7,744 bases of DNA from Candidatus Hydrogenedentes bacterium CG07_land_8_20_14_0_80_42_17 (GTDB taxonomy: Bacteria > UBA8481), in assembly GCA_002780065.1 (NCBI GenBank), contig PEWQ01000140.1:1-7744 (forward strand), written 5' to 3'. This document shows positions 5,320 to 7,744 of this stretch, piece after piece. The position numbers and the translations under genes were made by a program. The notes under the pieces were generated by a model. That model had not been told where the DNA came from, searched no databases, and saw only the letters and a program-made list of their open reading frames with translations. Each line of letters begins with the position of its first letter. Positions within the stretch are counted from its first letter, which is position 1.

Positions 5320-7698
5320 TTATGAGTCTTGCAATTCAGCCGCAATTTCCGAACGGACAAAGGCTTCAATTACATCGCCTTTCTTAATGTCGTTGAAATT
5401 CTCGATACCGATTCCACATTCGAAATTAACTCCAACCTCTTTTACATCATCTTTAAATCTCTTCAAACTTGAAATCTTGCCGGTGTAGACAACTACGCCG
5501 TCGCGAAGAACACGAGCAAAAACATTTCTTTTAATATTGCCCTCTTTGACATAACAGCCGGCAATTGCGCCAACTTTGGTAATTTTGAATACTTCTCGCA
5601 CTTCAACTCGGCCGATAAAATTTTCTTTTATCGTCGGAGACAGAAGCCCGGTCATCGCATTTCTAATGTCCTCTTCGAGTTTGTAAATAATTTCATAGAA
5701 TCTGATCTCAACTCCAAGCTGCTTTGCAAGCGCTTCAGCCGACGAAGAGCATCTGACATTGAAGCAAACAATAAGCGCATTTGAAGCGTAAGCAAGATTG
5801 ATATCATTGTCAGTAACAGTTCCAACAGCACCGTGTAGAACTTTCAACCGCACTCTCTCATCGGAAATTCTTTCGAGAATATCGCGAATTGCCTCGACAG
5901 AACCTCCAACATCGCCTTTAACAATTATCGAAAGCTCTTTAATCTTTGCAGAATCAATCTGCTGATTCAAATCTTCAAGACTTACCCGAACATCTTTTGC
6001 ATTAGTTTCATTTTTTCTATCAGTTGCACGCTCATCCGCGATCATTCTTGCCTCGCGTTCATTCTCGGTCTCCTGCAGCAAATCGCCGACAGATGGAACT
6101 TCGTCAAAGCCTAGAACTAACGCTGGAGTAGAGGGACCGGCAAACTCAAGACGTGAACCGTCGTGAGCAAAAAGCGCTCGAACTTTTCCGCTGGATGTTC
6201 CGCAAACAAAAGTATCTCCAATATCCAAAGTTCCGCTCTTTATCAAAACTGTTGCGACCGGACCTTTATTCTTATCCAGCCTCGCCTCGATAACAACTCC
6301 TACAGCGCGCGCGTCAACCGGAGCTTTCAACTCCATTATCTCCGCTTGAAGCAAAATCATTTCAAGAAGTTTATCCAAATTTTGCCCTAGCTTTGCAGAT
6401 ACCGGCACGGTAATTGTTGTTCCGCCCCATTCCTCAGGCTGAAGCCCTCTATCAGCTAATTGCTGTTTCACTCGATCTTGATTCGCTCCAGGAAGATCCA
6501 TCTTATTAATCGCAACAATGATCGGCACTCCGGCGGCTGTCGCATGATGTATCGCTTCAATCGTCTGAGGCATGATTCCGTCGTCCGCCGCAACAACCAA
6601 AACTACAATATCCGTCACGCTTGCGCCGCGCGCACGCATTGCTGTGAATGCTTCGTGGCCTGGTGTATCGATAAAAGTTATCTTGCCTGGTTTATCAATT
6701 GTATACGCGCCGATATGCTGAGTAATTCCGCCGGCTTCACCATCAACTACATTTGCTCTTCGAATCGCATCAAGCAATTTTGTCTTTCCATGGTCTACAT
6801 GCCCCATGATGGTCACAATAGGAGGTCTGGTTAATTGCTCGGAAGTTATAGCCGATTGAGTTGCAGCTTCTACAAGCTCAGCCGACTTGAAAAGTTCTTC
6901 ACGCTGAACTTTGTATCCTAACTCAGTCGCAATTAATTCAGCAACATCAAGCGAAATTCTCTGGTTGATACTTGCCATTACTCCAATCTTCATCAGAGAG
7001 GGAATTATTTTAGCTGAAGGCTGTTTTAATTTCTCTGATAATTCCTTCACAGTGATTCCTTCTCGAATCATGACGGCTTTTTCAACTTCTTTCGGTAAAG
7101 GCTCAGGTTGGCGCAGTTGCGGCTCCGGCTTCTTCTTTTCCGAAATTTTCTTTTTGCCTTTTTTAAACTTCGGTTTTCTGAATGTATGTTTAACTTTATT
7201 TGTTCCAAAAGATTTAGTCGAAGCGCCTATTTTTTTAGCTTCTTTTATTTCAGGTTTTGGAATCTCCACAGGCTTTGCCAGTTCTACTACCGGCTTTGCT
7301 AATTGAGTTGCAGGCGTCTGAGACGCTACAGGCGTCTGAGACGCTACAGGCGTCTGAGACGCTACAGGTGTCTGAGACACTCCAGGCGTCTGAGACTTCA
7401 CAGGTGTCTGAGGCTTCACAGGCGTCTGAGGCTTCACAGGCAACGTTGTCGGAGCTTTCGCATTTGGAGCCAAAACAATTTTAGGAGCAGATATTATTTC
7501 AGGTTTTATTTTTTCTAAAATCGGTGCTTCTTCTTTGCGTTCAAATGTTTCCGGCTTAAAGAATTTGATTACTATCTTTACATCATCAGGTCCAATCGAA
7601 GATGCATGATTTTTCGCAACTATACCCAGCTCGGGTAAATGCTCAAGCAATTCTTTATTGGAAATCTTCAACTGTTTTGACAATTCATAAATTCTCAT
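5320..7698 (-). CDS. infB: Translation initiation factor IF-2
   Basis: IF-2 is the GTPase that places fMet-tRNA on the 30S subunit and promotes 50S joining. From the ATG at 7698 it has 792 residues. A first IF2_N module is at 1-48 ([21 protein letters not shown]). A low-complexity Pro/Gln/Lys linker follows, with seven VxxQTP hexapeptides at 88-129, then a Lys-rich stretch, and a second IF2_N module at about 210-265. The G domain has GHVDHGKT (299-306), [10 protein letters not shown] (323-332), DTPGHE (344-349), NKMD (398-401) and SAK (434-436). Domains II and III follow, then the fMet-tRNA-binding C-terminal barrel with [18 protein letters not shown] and KRNVF near 694-727. I chose 7698 because GAGGAG (7708-7713) lies 9 nt upstream and the protein then begins in the family's usual way. 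A TTG at 7707 extends the frame by three residues but has no good site. It is the first visible gene of the operon. Confidence 0.97.
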   Translation of the reverse strand: MRIYELSKQLKISNKELLEHLPELGIVAKNHASSIGPDDVKIVIKFFKPETFERKEEAPILEKIKPEIISAPKIVLAPNAKAPTTLPVKPQTPVKPQTPVKSQTPGVSQTPVASQTPVASQTPVASQTPATQLAKPVVELAKPVEIPKPEIKEAKKIGASTKSFGTNKVKHTFRKPKFKKGKKKISEKKKPEPQLRQPEPLPKEVEKAVMIREGITVKELSEKLKQPSAKIIPSLMKIGVMASINQRISLDVAELIATELGYKVQREELFKSAELVEAATQSAITSEQLTRPPIVTIMGHVDHGKTKLLDAIRRANVVDGEAGGITQHIGAYTIDKPGKITFIDTPGHEAFTAMRARGASVTDIVVLVVAADDGIMPQTIEAIHHATAAGVPIIVAINKMDLPGANQDRVKQQLADRGLQPEEWGGTTITVPVSAKLGQNLDKLLEMILLQAEIMELKAPVDARAVGVVIEARLDKNKGPVATVLIKSGTLDIGDTFVCGTSSGKVRALFAHDGSRLEFAGPSTPALVLGFDEVPSVGDLLQETENEREARMIADERATDRKNETNAKDVRVSLEDLNQQIDSAKIKELSIIVKGDVGGSVEAIRDILERISDERVRLKVLHGAVGTVTDNDINLAYASNALIVCFNVRCSSSAEALAKQLGVEIRFYEIIYKLEEDIRNAMTGLLSPTIKENFIGRVEVREVFKITKVGAIAGCYVKEGNIKRNVFARVLRDGVVVYTGKISSLKRFKDDVKEVGVNFECGIGIENFNDIKKGDVIEAFVRSEIAAELQDS
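7312..7437 (-). repeat. Seven tandem 18-bp units encoding VxxQTP in the IF-2 linker
   Basis: The units start at 7312, 7330, 7348, 7366, 7384, 7402 and 7420. The first three are identical (AGGCGTCTGAGACGCTAC on the plus strand) and the others differ by a few bases. Each keeps the infB frame and adds one hexapeptide, giving [24 protein letters not shown] and three VASQTP in protein order. The identical copies also contain GCGTCT-G-AGACGC, a short inverted repeat. The pattern suggests expansion by slippage or unequal exchange in a linker that tolerates length change. Confidence 0.93.
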
Positions 7699-7707
7699 TA
7701 AGCTCAA

Positions 7708-7713
7708 CTCCTC
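7708..7713 (-). promoter_or_regulatory. Ribosome-binding site of infB
   Basis: GAGGAG on the minus strand lies 9 nt before the ATG at 7698. It decides the start against the in-frame TTG at 7707, which it nearly touches. Confidence 0.75.
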
Positions 7714-7742
7714 GTGCGGGCAGGTATATAACCTGCCCCTAC
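7714..7742. repeat. Perfect 8-bp palindromic stem upstream of infB, possible dispersed palindromic repeat
   Basis: GGGCAGGT (7718-7725) is the exact inverse of ACCTGCCC (7731-7738) around the loop ATATA. After one C-C mismatch, three further outer pairs (7714-7716 with 7740-7742, one G-T) extend the stem. It ends immediately before the infB ribosome-binding site. It has no U-run, so it is not an ordinary terminator. GTAGGGGCAGGT-type palindromes recur between genes in many bacterial genomes, and this looks like one copy. It could also shape infB mRNA. Confidence 0.7.
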
Positions 7743-7744
7743 AT

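Noticed and set aside
7312-7437. Possible CRISPR-like array
   Set aside because: The 18-bp units are directly adjacent with no unique spacers and keep the infB reading frame, so this is a coding tandem repeat.
7257-7518. Plus-strand frames with repeated SETLQA or RRYRRL motifs
   Set aside because: They are antisense readings of the 18-bp repeats inside infB. The infB frame has full IF-2 motifs, while these have no family features.

Overview
The window is bacterial chromosomal DNA dominated by a housekeeping translation cluster on the minus strand. Reading right to left the genes are infB (initiation factor IF-2), rbfA (ribosome maturation factor), a DHH/DHHA1 nanoRNase/pAp phosphatase (nrnA type), truB (tRNA pseudouridine-55 synthase) and ribF (bifunctional flavokinase/FAD synthetase). 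The genes are packed tightly, with a 21-nt gap, a 14-nt overlap, a 4-nt GTGA overlap and then a 74-nt gap before ribF. This looks like one operon. Its promoter lies right of the window, probably ahead of nusA or further upstream by analogy with the common bacterial order; that gene is not visible here.

A plus-strand tRNA-Arg(UCU) gene (2046-2119) converges on the operon. The last 12 sense codons of ribF and its TAG stop are written on the complement of the tRNA's 3' half. Between the tRNA and the next gene lies about 250 bp of AT-rich, self-similar non-coding DNA with one GC-rich hairpin.

The left quarter (1 to about 1796) holds the 5' part of a large minus-strand gene that runs off the left edge. 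It encodes an exported or membrane-anchored protein with a LamG/concanavalin A-like domain followed by beta-rich, Ser/Thr/Asp-rich sequence. This is a surface-type accessory protein and has no functional link to the operon.

The operon genes act together in making the translation apparatus: initiation (IF-2), 30S maturation (RbfA), tRNA modification (TruB), clearance of 2-5-mer RNA and pAp (NrnA), and flavin cofactor synthesis (RibF). The source cannot be named from the sequence. Moderate GC, Shine-Dalgarno use, a tRNA without an encoded CCA, a long LamG surface protein, a dispersed-type GGGCAGGT palindrome and self-similar AT-rich spacers would fit an uncultivated diderm-like lineage, but this is a weak inference.

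I see no new defence system, mobile element or CRISPR array. The observations most worth checking are the ribF/tRNA antisense overlap, a hairpin that appears to bury the ribF ribosome-binding site, the palindrome just ahead of infB, and the in-frame 18-bp repeats in infB.
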